Of a stretch of 64,000 bases of DNA, positions 24,695-33,609 are shown piece by piece. Each line of letters starts with the position of its first letter. Within the stretch, counting starts at the first letter, position 1. A program made the position numbers and the translations under genes. Source of the stretch: Salinarimonas rosea DSM 21201 (GTDB lineage Bacteria; Pseudomonadota; Alphaproteobacteria; Rhizobiales; Beijerinckiaceae); the NCBI RefSeq assembly GCF_000429045.1, contig NZ_AUBC01000020.1:27899-91898 (forward strand), written 5' to 3'. Below the pieces are notes generated by a model, which saw nothing but the letters and a program-made list of their open reading frames with translations, had not been told where the DNA came from and did not search any database.

Positions 24695-25681
24695 ATGCGC
24701 GATCCCTACGACGTCCTCGGCGTGTCCCGCCAGGCGAGCGAGGCCGATATCAAGAAGGCCTTCCGCAAGCTCGCCAAGCAGCATCACCCCGACCAGAGCA
24801 AGGACCCCAAGGCGAGCGCGAAGTTCGCGGAGCTGAACACCGCCTACGAGATCCTCGGCGACGCGGACAAGCGCAAGCAGTTCGACCGCGGCGAGATCGA
24901 CGCCGAGGGCAAGCCGCGCTTTCGCGGTTTCGAGGGCTTCGGCGGCGGCGGCGCGCGCGGCGCGGGCGCGGGGCCCCAGGGCTTCGAGGGGTTCGAAGGG
25001 TTCGCCCGCGGGGCGCGCGGCGCGGCCGGGGCGGCCGGGGCGGACGACCTGTTCTCGCAGATCTTCGGCGAGGCCTTCCGCCAGGCGGAGGCCCGCGGCG
25101 CGGGCGCCGGCCCGGGCGGCTTCGGCGGCTTCTCCGGCGCGCGCGGGCCGGGTGCGGGCGGGAGCCGGCGCGCGGCCGCCAAGGGCGAGGACGTCGAGGC
25201 GACGATGAGCGTCACGCTCGAGGAGATCGCGGCGGGCGCCACCAAGCGCGTGCGCCTGCCCACCGGCCGCGAGGTCGAGGTGATGGTGCCCAAGGGCGTC
25301 TCCGACGGCCAGGTGATCCGCCTGCGCGGGCTCGGCCGCGCGAGCCCGCTCGGCGAGCCGGGCGACGTGATGCTCACCGTCGAGATCGCCCCGCACGAGC
25401 GGTTCTCGAAGGAAGGCGCCGACCTGCGCGTGCGCGTCCCCGTCCCCCTCGAGGACGCGATCCTCGGCGCCTCCGTGCGCGTGCCGACGCTCGGCGGCGC
25501 CGTCGAGATGAAGATCCCCGCGATGTCGTCCGGCGGCCGCACCTTCCGCCTGCGCGGCAAGGGCCTGCCGACCAAGACCGGCACCGGGGACCTCCTCGCC
25601 GTGCTCGAGATCCGCCTGCCGGAGGAGGCCGACGAGGCCTTGATGGAGTATGCGCGCCGCAAGCGAGGCGTGAAGGCGTGA
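24695..25681 (+). CDS. DnaJ-class co-chaperone without zinc finger (CbpA/DjlA-like)
   Basis: A 328-residue J-domain protein. The J domain fills residues 1-70 with the HPD motif at 31-33 and helix IV ending in KRKQFDRGEID. A long glycine/alanine/phenylalanine-rich linker (about 75-165) follows, then two beta-sandwich substrate-binding domains. The CxxCxGxG zinc repeats of DnaJ are absent, so it is type II, as in CbpA. It would stimulate Hsp70 ATPase and deliver clients. It is followed by fabI, a common order in Hyphomicrobiales. The ATG at 24695 begins directly at the J domain. Confidence 0.9.
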   Translation: MRDPYDVLGVSRQASEADIKKAFRKLAKQHHPDQSKDPKASAKFAELNTAYEILGDADKRKQFDRGEIDAEGKPRFRGFEGFGGGGARGAGAGPQGFEGFEGFARGARGAAGAAGADDLFSQIFGEAFRQAEARGAGAGPGGFGGFSGARGPGAGGSRRAAAKGEDVEATMSVTLEEIAAGATKRVRLPTGREVEVMVPKGVSDGQVIRLRGLGRASPLGEPGDVMLTVEIAPHERFSKEGADLRVRVPVPLEDAILGASVRVPTLGGAVEMKIPAMSSGGRTFRLRGKGLPTKTGTGDLLAVLEIRLPEEADEALMEYARRKRGVKA

Positions 25682-25835
25682 GCCGGCTCCGTCGCCCCCG
25701 CACCTCCCCCGTCGAAAACCACCCCGTCGCCGCAACGCGGGCGCGTGAGGGGCGATTGGCGCTTTCCTGTGGCCGCCCGGTCGGCTAAAGAAGCCGCGCA
25801 GACGGCCCGGGGGGCTCCAACTAGTCGGGTGTTTC

Positions 25836-26660
25836 ATGGCGGACGAGACCACCGCCGGCATTCTCGCCGGAAAGCGCGGATTGATCATGGGGGTGGCGAA
25901 CAACCGCTCCATCGCGTGGGGCATCGCCAAGGCCGCGCACGACCAGGGTGCCAAGCTCGCCTTCACGTACCAGGGCGACGCGCTCAAGAAGCGGGTGGCG
26001 CCGCTCGCCGCGGAGCTGGGCGCGGATCTCGTCGGGCATTGCGACGTCACCGACGCGTCGACGATCGACGCCGTGTTCGCGCAGACCGAGAAGGCGCTCG
26101 GCACGATCGACTTCGTCGTCCACGCCATCGCCTTCTCCGACAAGGACGAGCTGACCGGCCGCTACGTCGACACGAGCGAGGGCAACTTCAACCGCTCGCT
26201 CGCGATCTCCTGCTATTCCTTCACGGCGATCGCCCAGCGCGCCGAGAAGCTGATGCCCAACGGCGGGTCGCTCCTGACGCTGACCTACTATGGCGCCGAG
26301 AAGTGGATGCCGCACTACAACGTCATGGGCGTCGCCAAGGCCGCGCTCGAGGCGTCGGTGCGCTACATGGCGGCCGATCTCGGGCCGCAGAACATCCGCG
26401 TCAACGCGCTCTCGGCGGGACCGATCAAGACGCTGGCGGGCTCGGCGATCGGGGATTTCCGATACATCCTCAGGTGGAACGCCTACAACTCGCCGCTTCG
26501 CCGCAACACCACGATCGAGGAGGTCGGCGAGACGGCGGCCTTCCTCCTGTCGGACATGTCGCGGGGCATCACCGGCGAGACGATCCACGTCGATTCGGGC
26601 TACCACATCGTCGGCATGAAGAACCCGGACGCCCCGGACATCGCGCTCGACAGGGACTGA
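25836..26660 (+). CDS. fabI: Enoyl-[acyl-carrier-protein] reductase (NADH)
   Basis: A 274-residue short-chain dehydrogenase-type enzyme that makes the final reduction in each cycle of fatty acid elongation. Its N-terminal MGVANNRSIAWGIAKA is the FabI nucleotide-binding motif, with the typical ANN/NRS variant. The catalytic residues Tyr151, Tyr161 and Lys168 lie in LTYYGAEKWMPHYNVMGVAKAA. The substrate-lid region follows AGPIKTLAGSAI. It is the classical target of triclosan. It lies 36 bases ahead of the histidine-phosphatase gene. Confidence 0.96.
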   Translation: MADETTAGILAGKRGLIMGVANNRSIAWGIAKAAHDQGAKLAFTYQGDALKKRVAPLAAELGADLVGHCDVTDASTIDAVFAQTEKALGTIDFVVHAIAFSDKDELTGRYVDTSEGNFNRSLAISCYSFTAIAQRAEKLMPNGGSLLTLTYYGAEKWMPHYNVMGVAKAALEASVRYMAADLGPQNIRVNALSAGPIKTLAGSAIGDFRYILRWNAYNSPLRRNTTIEEVGETAAFLLSDMSRGITGETIHVDSGYHIVGMKNPDAPDIALDRD

Positions 26661-26696
26661 GCCGCCAACCGGCCGAAGCGAGGGGAGGCACGCGCC

Positions 26697-27284
26697 GTGG
26701 CGGGACCCGTCCTCTACTACGTCCGCCACGGCGAGACGGACTGGAACGCGCAGGGCCGCCTCCAGGGCGGTCGGGACACCGAGCTGAACGCGCTCGGGCG
26801 CGTCCAGGCCGAGACGGCCGGGCGCATCCTGCGCGGCCTCGTGCGCGGGGACCCCGGCCGGCTCGACTTCGTCGCCTCCCCCATGCGCCGCACCCGCGAC
26901 ACGATGGAGATCCTGCGCGGCACGATGGGCCTGCCGCGCGACGCCTACCGGCTCGACCCGCGCCTCGTCGAGATCTCCTTCGGGGACTGGGAGGGTCGCA
27001 CCTGGCCGGAGCTGCGCGACCACGATCCCGAGGGCGCCGCGGCCCGGGAAGCCGACAAGTGGGGCTACGTCCCGCCCGGCGGCGAGAGCTACGCCATGCT
27101 GGCCGAGCGCCTCGCCCCCGTCGCCGCGGAGATCGCGCACGACACGGTGATGGTCGCCCACGGCGGGGTCGCCCGCGCCCTCCTGACGCTGATCGCCGGC
27201 GCCCCGCCCGAGCGCGCGCCGCACTACGACATCTGGCAGGGACGTGTGCTGGTGGTGCAGGACGGGCATTGGCGCTGGGTCTGA
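26697..27284 (+). CDS. Histidine phosphatase family protein (phosphoglycerate-mutase-like)
   Basis: A 195-residue member of the branch-1 histidine phosphatases. The phosphate-accepting His11 is in YYVRHGETDWN, and the second histidine is in VMVAHGGVARALL. SPMRRTRDTMEIL supplies the conserved arginine. The family includes cofactor-dependent phosphoglycerate mutase, but this short form more often acts as a broad phosphatase. It begins with GTG at 26697, preceded by AGGGGAGG. It probably shares transcription with fabI. Confidence 0.88.
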   Translation: MAGPVLYYVRHGETDWNAQGRLQGGRDTELNALGRVQAETAGRILRGLVRGDPGRLDFVASPMRRTRDTMEILRGTMGLPRDAYRLDPRLVEISFGDWEGRTWPELRDHDPEGAAAREADKWGYVPPGGESYAMLAERLAPVAAEIAHDTVMVAHGGVARALLTLIAGAPPERAPHYDIWQGRVLVVQDGHWRWV

Positions 27285-27342
27285 GCGGCGGGCGCGGATC
27301 ATCCCCCTTCACCCGCGCCGCAAAACCCCATACATCCGGCCC

Positions 27343-29175
27343 ATGGCGCTCCCTCCCCTGCTCACCCTCCAAGACGTCGCCCTCACCTTCGGCGGCACGC
27401 CGCTGATCACCAGGGCGGAGCTGTCCGTCGCGGCCGGGGAGCGGGTGGCGCTCGTCGGGCGCAACGGGTCCGGCAAGTCGACGCTCCTCAAGATCGCGGC
27501 CGGGCTGATCGAGGCGGATGCGGGCCGGCGCTTCGTGCAGCCGGGCGCGACGATCCGCTACCTGCCGCAGGAGCCGGACTTCTCGGGCTTCCCCACCGTG
27601 CTCGCCTATGTCGAGGCCGGCCTCGAGGAGGGCGACGACCCGTATCGCGCCCGCTATCTGCTGGAAGAGCTCGGGATGACCGGCGAGGAGCCCACCGCGA
27701 GCCTGTCGGGCGGCGAATCGCGCCGCGCCGCGCTCGCCCGCACCCTCGCCCCCTCCCCCGACATCCTGCTCCTCGACGAGCCGACGAACCACCTCGACCT
27801 GCCCGCCATCGAATGGCTCGAGACCGAGCTGAAGGCGCTGCGCGGCGGGCTCGTGCTGATCAGCCACGACAGGCGCTTCCTCGAGACGCTGTCGAAGGCC
27901 ACCGTCTGGCTCGACCGCGGCGTCACCCGGCGCATGGAGGAGGGGTTCTCCGGCTTCGAGGCGTGGCGCGACGCCGTGCTCGAGGAGGAGGCGCGCGACC
28001 GCCAGAAGCTCGCCCGCAAGATCGCCGCGGAAGAGGACTGGATGCGCTACGGCGTCACCGCGCGGCGCAAGCGCAACATGCGCCGCGTCGGGCTGCTCCA
28101 GGACATGCGCCGCCGGCTGCGCGAGGAGCGCCGCGCCGTCGGGCAGGTGCAGATGACGGCGTCGGAGGGCGAGACGTCGTCGAAGATCGTGATCGAGGCG
28201 AAGGGCGTCTCCAAGGCCTACGGCGGCCGCGACGTGGTGAAGGACGTCTCGATCCGCATCGCGCGCGGGGACCGGCTCGGCATCGTCGGGCCGAACGGGG
28301 CGGGCAAGACGACGCTGCTCAACATGCTCACCGGCGCGCTCGCGCCCGACACGGGATCGGTGACGCTCGGCGCGACGCTCGAGATGGTCACGCTCGACCA
28401 GCGGCGCGAGAGCCTCGACCCGCACTGGACGCTCGCGGAGGCGATGACCGGCGGGCGGGGCGACCACGTCATGGTCGGCGGCCAGCCCAAGCACGTGGCG
28501 AGCTACATGAAGGACTTCCTGTTCTCGCCCGAGCAGGTGCGCACGCCCCTGCGCGTGCTCTCCGGCGGCGAGCGCGGGCGGCTGATGCTGGCGCGGGCGC
28601 TCGCCAAGCCGTCGAACCTCCTCGTCCTCGACGAGCCGACGAACGACCTCGACCTCGAGACCCTCGACCTGCTCGAGGAGCTGATCGCGGACTATGCCGG
28701 CACGCTGATCCTGATCAGCCACGACCGCGACTTCCTCGACCGGGTCGTCGGCTCGACGCTGGTGGCGGAGGGCGACGGGCGGTTCGTCGAGTATGCCGGC
28801 GGCTACTCGGACATGGTCGCCCAGCGTGGCCGGGGCATCGGACCGCGCACGGTCTCGCCGGCGCCCAAGGCGTCATCTCGCGAGGAGCCGGCGGCCGGTG
28901 AGACCGCCACACGGGACGCGGCCCCGCGGGAGAGGAAGCGCAAGCTCTCGGGGAGCGAGAAGCACCAGCTCGAGACGCTGCCCGGCCTCATGGCCGCGCT
29001 GGAGCGCGACATCGCCAAGCTCCAGGCCGCCCTCGACGACCCGGACCTCTATGGCCGGGACCCGGCGCGCTTCGAGAAGCTCACGACGCTGATGGGCAAC
29101 GCCCAGGCGAAGCTCGCGCAGATCGAGGAGCGCTGGCTCGAGCTCGAGATGCTGCGGGAAGAGCTGGAAGGGTGA
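27343..29175 (+). CDS. ABC-F family ATPase, Uup type
   Basis: A 610-residue soluble protein with two nucleotide-binding domains and no membrane helix. NBD1 has GRNGSGKST, LSGGESRRAALART and LLDEPTNHLDL; NBD2 has GPNGAGKTT, LSGGERGRLMLARAL and VLDEPTNDLDL. A charged linker (around 210-270) joins them. The C-terminal tail from about 510 is coiled coil (LETLPGLMAALERDIAKL and LAQIEERWLELEML), as in Uup. ABC-F proteins act on ribosomes or in DNA repair-linked processes, and Uup is linked to precise excision of transposons in E. coli. The start at 27343 is the first methionine before the first NBD. Confidence 0.92.
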   Translation: MALPPLLTLQDVALTFGGTPLITRAELSVAAGERVALVGRNGSGKSTLLKIAAGLIEADAGRRFVQPGATIRYLPQEPDFSGFPTVLAYVEAGLEEGDDPYRARYLLEELGMTGEEPTASLSGGESRRAALARTLAPSPDILLLDEPTNHLDLPAIEWLETELKALRGGLVLISHDRRFLETLSKATVWLDRGVTRRMEEGFSGFEAWRDAVLEEEARDRQKLARKIAAEEDWMRYGVTARRKRNMRRVGLLQDMRRRLREERRAVGQVQMTASEGETSSKIVIEAKGVSKAYGGRDVVKDVSIRIARGDRLGIVGPNGAGKTTLLNMLTGALAPDTGSVTLGATLEMVTLDQRRESLDPHWTLAEAMTGGRGDHVMVGGQPKHVASYMKDFLFSPEQVRTPLRVLSGGERGRLMLARALAKPSNLLVLDEPTNDLDLETLDLLEELIADYAGTLILISHDRDFLDRVVGSTLVAEGDGRFVEYAGGYSDMVAQRGRGIGPRTVSPAPKASSREEPAAGETATRDAAPRERKRKLSGSEKHQLETLPGLMAALERDIAKLQAALDDPDLYGRDPARFEKLTTLMGNAQAKLAQIEERWLELEMLREELEG

Positions 29176-29217
29176 GACGCGCCCCACCGTTGTCGTCGCA
29201 ACGGCGGGAGCGCGCAC

Positions 29218-29238
29218 AAAAAACGCCGCTCAGCGGCG
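29218..29238 (-). terminator. Intrinsic terminator of dksA
   Basis: Read on the minus strand, CGCCG-CTGAG-CGGCG (29224-29238) is followed by six T (29218-29223). It lies 14 bases beyond the dksA stop at 29252, between convergent genes. This is one of the clearest intrinsic terminators in the window. Confidence 0.8.
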
Positions 29239-29251
29239 GCGTGGGAGGGGG

Positions 29252-29671
29252 TCAGTCGTCGCGATGGACGCGCTCGTTGCGCTCGTGGCGCTCCTGCGCC
29301 TCGAGCGAGAGCGTCGCGATCGGTCGGGCCTCGAGGCGCTTGAGCGAGATCGGCTCGCCGGTCTCCTCGCAATAGCCGTACGACCCGTCCTCGATGCGCG
29401 AGAGCGCCGCGTCGATCTTGGCGATGAGCTTGCGCTGACGATCGCGGGCGCGCAGCTCGATGGCGCGATCGGTCTCGGAGGAGGCGCGATCGGCGATGTC
29501 CGGGTGGTTCTCGTTCTCGCTCTGGAGGGTCGCGAGGGTCTCCGAGGACTCGCGGATGATGTCCTGCTTCCACTGGAGCAGCTTGCGCCGGAAGTACTCG
29601 CGCTGGCGCTCGTTCATGAAGGGCTCGTCCTCGGTCGGACGGTACCCTTGGTCGATGAGGGTGTTCGACAT
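29252..29671 (-). CDS. dksA: RNA polymerase-binding transcription factor DksA (one-cysteine type)
   Basis: A 139-residue DksA. It inserts into the secondary channel of RNA polymerase with ppGpp to adjust rRNA, tRNA and amino-acid promoters. A coiled coil spans about 20-95. The zinc region keeps only Cys101 in YGYCEETGEPI; the other three usual ligands are Thr104, Ser122 and Ala125, so canonical zinc binding is unlikely. The ATG at 29671 follows GAGAAGG. The start agrees with DksA length. Reduced-cysteine DksA is known from alphaproteobacteria and from Pseudomonas DksA2 and may be insensitive to zinc or oxidation. Confidence 0.94.
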   Translation of the reverse strand: MSNTLIDQGYRPTEDEPFMNERQREYFRRKLLQWKQDIIRESSETLATLQSENENHPDIADRASSETDRAIELRARDRQRKLIAKIDAALSRIEDGSYGYCEETGEPISLKRLEARPIATLSLEAQERHERNERVHRDD

Positions 29672-29882
29672 GTCGGACCTTCTCGCTGCCGCCGCGCCCG
29701 AGCCTGCGCACTTCGAACCCGCCCGCGGGCGCGGCTCCTTATAGCGGAGCGGTCGCAACGGGACAATCGACAAAAGGCGGCGATTTTCGGCGGCAATCGA
29801 GGGGTTTGCACTGCACAATCGGCGCGGAGGCGCGGTTCAACCGATTGGCCTCGCGCATTCCCGAAGAATCGATGCCGGCGGC

Positions 29883-30317
29883 TCAGGCGCGCCCGCCGCG
29901 ACCATCGCGGGCCGCGAGCTTGGCGATCTCGACCTCGGCGCGCAGCTCGATCTGGGAGAGGATCGCGTCGAGCCGCGGGTCGCCGCTCGCCTCGCGACGC
30001 TCGGCGAGGCGAGCGGCAACGCGCTTCATGTCCTCCGGCGGCACCCGCCCGCCGAGGATCGCGGCCTTGAGCCGGTCGAGGTCGTCGAGCATGTCCTGTC
30101 CCCGCCGCGCCGCCCTGCGGCGGCGTTCGGCAGGGTCCTCCTCGCCCTGGAGCGCGAGGATGGCGTCGAGGCTCGTCGTGGGGCCGACGGACGAGGCGCG
30201 CGCGCTCGACGCGCTGCTCGGCCCCTCGTCGGCGACGGCGAAGCTCGCCCCGCCCTCGCGGCGCCGCGTCCCGGAGACCGACGTCAACGGCACGCCGGGC
30301 TTGCCCTCGATGCGCAT
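29883..30317 (-). CDS. fliX: Flagellar assembly regulator FliX
   Basis: A 144-residue cytoplasmic protein. In Caulobacter, FliX couples early basal-body assembly to activity of the transcription activator FlbD. The N-terminal RIEGKPGVPLTSVSG resembles the family start; the C-terminal region (about 90-140) is helical: DRLKAAILGGRVPPEDMKRV and RLDAILSQIELRAEVEIAKL. The ATG at 30317 has GGAGGG upstream. It is divergent from flgI with a CtrA-type box between them, the same arrangement known in Caulobacter. Confidence 0.85.
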   Translation of the reverse strand: MRIEGKPGVPLTSVSGTRRREGGASFAVADEGPSSASSARASSVGPTTSLDAILALQGEEDPAERRRRAARRGQDMLDDLDRLKAAILGGRVPPEDMKRVAARLAERREASGDPRLDAILSQIELRAEVEIAKLAARDGRGGRA

Positions 30318-30369
30318 GATCCACCCTCCGCTCTCGCCGACGACGCCCCGGAGGATGGCGCGATCATGG

Positions 30370-30384
30370 TTAACGAAGCGTTGA
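30370..30384. promoter_or_regulatory. Candidate CtrA box in the fliX/flgI divergent region
   Basis: TTAA-CGAAGCG-TTGA differs at one base from the CtrA consensus TTAA-N7-TTAA. It lies 53 bases from the fliX start and 151 bases from flgI. CtrA controls early flagellar genes in alphaproteobacteria, so position and neighbours support the call. Confidence 0.5.
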
Positions 30385-30534
30385 CGGCCCGGCAGCTCCT
30401 GCCGGTCGCGGGACGATCGTGCCGTCCCCGCACGGGAACCGCACGCCGGCTCCGCCGGTCGATTCCTTGCGCCGCCTGCGTTCTGCGCCTGGCACGGCCT
30501 TCGCGAGGGGATTGGCGTCCAGGAGGAGGACATC

Positions 30535-31719
30535 ATGGTCCCGTCGACCTCGCGTCTCGCCGCCGTCCGTTCCGCAGCGCTCCGTCTCGTCCGCGGCGCG
30601 GTCGTCGCGCTCGCGGCGCTGGCGATCGTGCTGCCCCCCGCCCCCGCGGCGGCGGAGGCGGTGCGCCCGCTCACCACGCTGTCGCGGATCAAGGATCTCG
30701 CCGACGTCGAGGGCGTGCGCCAGAACCAGCTCGTGGGCTACGGCCTCGTCGTGGGCCTCAACGGCACCGGCGACGGCCTCAACAACTCTCCCTTCACCCG
30801 CCAGTCGCTCACCGCGATGCTGGAGCGACTCGGCGTCAACACCCGCGGGCAGAACCTGCGCACGGCGAACGTCGCCGCGGTGATGGTGACGGCGAACCTC
30901 CCCGCCTTCTCCACCCAGGGCACCCGGCTCGACGTCACCGTCTCGGCGCTCGGCGACGCCTCCTCGCTGCAGGGCGGCACGCTCCTCGTGACGCCGCTGC
31001 TCGGCGCCGACGGCGAGGTCTACGCCGTGGCGCAGGGGCCCGTCGCCATCGCCGGCTTCGCGGCAACAGGCGCGGCCGCCTCGATCACGCAGGGCGTGCC
31101 GACGGTCGGGCGCATCGCCAACGGCGCCTTGATCGAGCGCGAGATCGAGTTCGCGCTCGACGCCCAGCGCGGCCTGCGGCTCGCCCTGCGCAACCCGGAC
31201 TTCACCACCGCCCGCCGCATCGCGGCGGCGATCAACGCCTTCATGGGCGCGGGCGTGGCCGAGCCGCTGAACCCGTCCTCGATCGCGATCGTGCTGCCGC
31301 AGAACTATCCCGGCAACATCGTGTCGCTGCTCACCGACATCGAGCAGCTGCGCGTCGAGCCCGACCAGCCCGCCCGCGTCGTCATCGACGAGCGCTCGGG
31401 AATCGTCGTCATGGGCCGCGACGTGCGGGTCTCGACGGTCGCCGTGGCGCAGGGGAACCTGACCGTGACGATCAGCGAGCAGCCGCAGGTCTCCCAGCCG
31501 GACCCGCTCTCGCTCGGCGAGACGGTCGTCGTGCCGCGTACCGGCGTGCAGGTCGACGCCGACGGCGACCAGCGCCTCACCATCGTCGACACCGGCGTCT
31601 CCCTGCGCGAGCTCGTCGACGGGCTCAACGCGCTGGGCGTCGGCCCGCGCGACCTCATCGCCATCCTCCAGGCGATCAAGGCGGCGGGCGCGCTCCAGGC
31701 CGAGATCGAGGTGATGTGA
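30535..31719 (+). CDS. flgI: Flagellar P-ring protein FlgI
   Basis: A 394-residue periplasmic protein that assembles into the P-ring around the rod in the peptidoglycan layer. A cleavable signal peptide ends near APAAAEA, about residue 41. The mature protein begins VRPLTTLSRIKDLADVEGVR, with NQLVGYGLVVGLNGTGDG, both strong FlgI motifs, and ends RDLIAILQAIKAAGALQAEIEVM. Its length and motifs are complete. Its stop codon overlaps the start of the rod-binding gene (TGATG), so the two are coupled. Confidence 0.96.
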   Translation: MVPSTSRLAAVRSAALRLVRGAVVALAALAIVLPPAPAAAEAVRPLTTLSRIKDLADVEGVRQNQLVGYGLVVGLNGTGDGLNNSPFTRQSLTAMLERLGVNTRGQNLRTANVAAVMVTANLPAFSTQGTRLDVTVSALGDASSLQGGTLLVTPLLGADGEVYAVAQGPVAIAGFAATGAAASITQGVPTVGRIANGALIEREIEFALDAQRGLRLALRNPDFTTARRIAAAINAFMGAGVAEPLNPSSIAIVLPQNYPGNIVSLLTDIEQLRVEPDQPARVVIDERSGIVVMGRDVRVSTVAVAQGNLTVTISEQPQVSQPDPLSLGETVVVPRTGVQVDADGDQRLTIVDTGVSLRELVDGLNALGVGPRDLIAILQAIKAAGALQAEIEVM

Positions 31720-32063
31720 TGAACCCGGTTCTCTCCGCCTACACCGCGGGCCAGGCGAGCCTCGCCGGCCGCCTCGAGACCGCCCGCTCCGGTCTCGCCG
31801 ACGCCGGGCCAGCCTCCTCCGATCGCGCCGCGCGCGCAAGAGAGACGGCGAAGGAGTTCGAGACGATGATGCTCGAGGAGATGCTCGGGCGGGTGTTCGA
31901 GAGCGTCGGCGAGGTCGGCCTGTTCGGCGAGGCCGGGCCGGGCGCGGGGATGTACCAGTCGATGCTGGTGAAGGAATACGCCGGCAAGATCGCCGAGCGC
32001 GGCGGGATCGGCCTCGCCGACGGCGTCTATGCCGAGATCCTCAAGCTGCAGGAGACCGCCTGA
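31719..32063 (+). CDS. Rod-binding protein, FlgJ N-domain only (CheL-like)
   Basis: A 114-residue protein with a rod-binding domain: ETAKEFETMMLEEMLGRVFESVG and GMYQSMLVKEYAGKIAERGGIGLAD. In enteric FlgJ this domain is fused to a peptidoglycan hydrolase; here the muramidase half is absent, as in many alphaproteobacteria, and a separate transglycosylase is encoded at 38.9 kb beside fliK. It probably caps or scaffolds rod growth in the periplasm. The ATG overlaps the flgI stop. Confidence 0.85.
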   Translation: MNPVLSAYTAGQASLAGRLETARSGLADAGPASSDRAARARETAKEFETMMLEEMLGRVFESVGEVGLFGEAGPGAGMYQSMLVKEYAGKIAERGGIGLADGVYAEILKLQETA

Positions 32064-32064
32064 C

Positions 32065-32574
32065 ATGTGGGCCGACCAACAGGACAAGCCGCCCGAGCCC
32101 GTGCCGCACGTCGGCACCGTGGCGGCCGCGCAAGCGCTCGTCGCCGAGGTGCGGGCGGTCATGCAGGAGCTCGAGAAGCTGCTCGAGGTGGAGACCGCGC
32201 ACGTGCGCGCGGGGCGCATCCGCGACGGCCTCGCGCAGGAGGCGCGCAAGAGCGCGCTGACCTCGCGCTACGTCCTGGGCCTGGAAGCGCTCAAGGCCAA
32301 CGCGATCGCGCTCGCGCGCTTCGTGCCGGATGCGCTGGAGCGTCTCAAGGCCGAGCACGACGCCTTCCAGCGCACGATCGAGACGAACCAGATCGTGCTC
32401 GCCACCGCCCGTGCGGTCTCGGAGGGACTGGTGCGCTCGCTCTCCGGCGAGCTCGGCGGCGGGACGACGGCGGCCGGCTACGGGCCGGGCGGCGCGGCGC
32501 GAGGCCCCGGCGGCGGCTACGGCGCGCCGGTGGCGAGCGGCAACGGCTCGCTCGTTCTCTCCAGGAGCTTCTGA
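32065..32574 (+). CDS. FlgN-like flagellar chaperone (predicted)
   Basis: A 169-residue, mainly helical cytoplasmic protein. A long coiled region (AAQALVAEVRAVMQELEKLLEVE, followed by KSALTSRYVLGLEALKANA and AFQRTIETNQIVLATARAV) matches the general FlgN layout, including an Asn near the end of the second helical block. FlgN protects hook-associated proteins before export. The C-terminal 45 residues are glycine-rich and look disordered. It begins one base after the flgJ-like stop. The call depends on the helix pattern and location, not on a strict motif. Confidence 0.6.
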   Translation: MWADQQDKPPEPVPHVGTVAAAQALVAEVRAVMQELEKLLEVETAHVRAGRIRDGLAQEARKSALTSRYVLGLEALKANAIALARFVPDALERLKAEHDAFQRTIETNQIVLATARAVSEGLVRSLSGELGGGTTAAGYGPGGAARGPGGGYGAPVASGNGSLVLSRSF

Positions 32575-32626
32575 CCTCTGGTGCCTCTGCCCCTCGGGCA
32601 GCCTGCGAGCGGAATCGCCGCGGCGT

Positions 32627-32641
32627 TTACCTTTTCCTTAA
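32627..32641. promoter_or_regulatory. Candidate CtrA box before the flaG-like gene
   Basis: TTAC-CTTTTCC-TTAA has one mismatch from TTAA-N7-TTAA. It lies 69 bases before the flaG-like start in an AT-richer intergenic region, a normal distance for regulation. Confidence 0.4.
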
Positions 32642-32709
32642 ACCTCCGATTCAGCGGCCCGCGCTAGGGTCGACGACGGCCGGAAGGCCGTTTGGACAGG
32701 AGGTCCGTC

Positions 32710-33096
32710 ATGGACGTCGGCAGCGTTCAGAAGACGCCCGCCGCCGCGAGCGCGCGGCAGGCGGCGAGCCAGACCGTCGTCGCAGCGGTGCAGCGGCCCG
32801 ACACGGCGACGCCGGCGCGGCCGGTGGCCACCGAGCTCGACCCCTCGCGCAGCGTCAGCCAGATCGCGGAGAGCGAGGCCGTTCGCCTCGACACGAGCCC
32901 CGGCGCCGAGGACCGGGCCGCGCTCGACGCGGCCATGAAGCGCGTTCTCGCGCGGCGCACGGAGATCGACGAGGCGACCCGCGCCGTCGTCACGCTCACC
33001 GTCGATACGGAGTCGGGCGAGGTCGTGGATCAGGTCCCGGCCGAGATGCTGCTCAAGCTGCGCGCCTACATCCGCGGCGCCGAGCCCGGCCGCTGA
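32710..33096 (+). CDS. FlaG-family-like protein
   Basis: A 128-residue protein. The first 80 residues are Ala/Thr/Ser-rich and probably disordered. The C-terminal part (about 88-125) has VVTLTVDTESGEVVDQVPAE, which follows the FlaG pattern of a hydrophobic strand, Asp, Gly-Glu-Val and then Ile/Val-Pro. FlaG proteins influence filament length in several bacteria, but their mechanism is uncertain. AGGAGG precedes the ATG. It is convergent with flaF, with 54 bases between stops. Confidence 0.6.
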   Translation: MDVGSVQKTPAAASARQAASQTVVAAVQRPDTATPARPVATELDPSRSVSQIAESEAVRLDTSPGAEDRAALDAAMKRVLARRTEIDEATRAVVTLTVDTESGEVVDQVPAEMLLKLRAYIRGAEPGR

Positions 33097-33150
33097 AGCC
33101 GGGCGCGCCCGCGGCGCCCCGGCTCGCGCTTCGACGACGGAGACGATCGA

Positions 33151-33522
33151 TCAGGCCGCCGCCTGGCCCCTGAGGCCGGCGGCGATGTCGACGTTGATGG
33201 ACACGAGGATGTCGAGGCGCTCGGCCGCGGGCTTCTCGTAGATCTCGTCCATGCGCCGGAACACGAAGACGCCGAGGCTCGCGAGGTTGCCCTTGAGCTC
33301 GATCGGCAGCGGGTTCGACTGGTCGACGATCGACGGCAGGAAGACCGACCAGATGCGCTTGTTGTACTCGAGGGCCTCCTCGCGGAGCTCGGCCTCGGAG
33401 AAGCGCTCGCGAGCGGCCTGCAGCTTCGCGGCCGCGCGCATGAAGAGGTTGGCCTCCAGCTCGCGCTGATCGACCTTCGCCGTCTTCGCCGTGCTGGCGT
33501 AGGCCTGGGCGGCGTTGTTCAT
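33151..33522 (-). CDS. flaF: Flagellar biosynthesis regulator FlaF
   Basis: A 123-residue protein of the alphaproteobacterial FlaF family, needed for flagellin synthesis or export. Conserved features are NNAAQAYASTAKT at the start, ELEANLFMRAAAKLQAAR, and NKRIWSVFLPSIVDQSNPLP. I chose the ATG at 33522. It is the last of flagellin 1, flbT and flaF on the minus strand. In Caulobacter, FlaF promotes flagellin translation whereas FlbT represses it, so the pair here probably controls the flagellin genes next door. Confidence 0.9.
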   Translation of the reverse strand: MNNAAQAYASTAKTAKVDQRELEANLFMRAAAKLQAARERFSEAELREEALEYNKRIWSVFLPSIVDQSNPLPIELKGNLASLGVFVFRRMDEIYEKPAAERLDILVSINVDIAAGLRGQAAA

Positions 33523-33609
33523 CCTTGGAACCCCCGACTGCACTGTCCCACGATCATGGTCGATCGGGATTAAGTTTGGGTTGCCGACGTAAACGCGATG
33601 CGCGCGATC

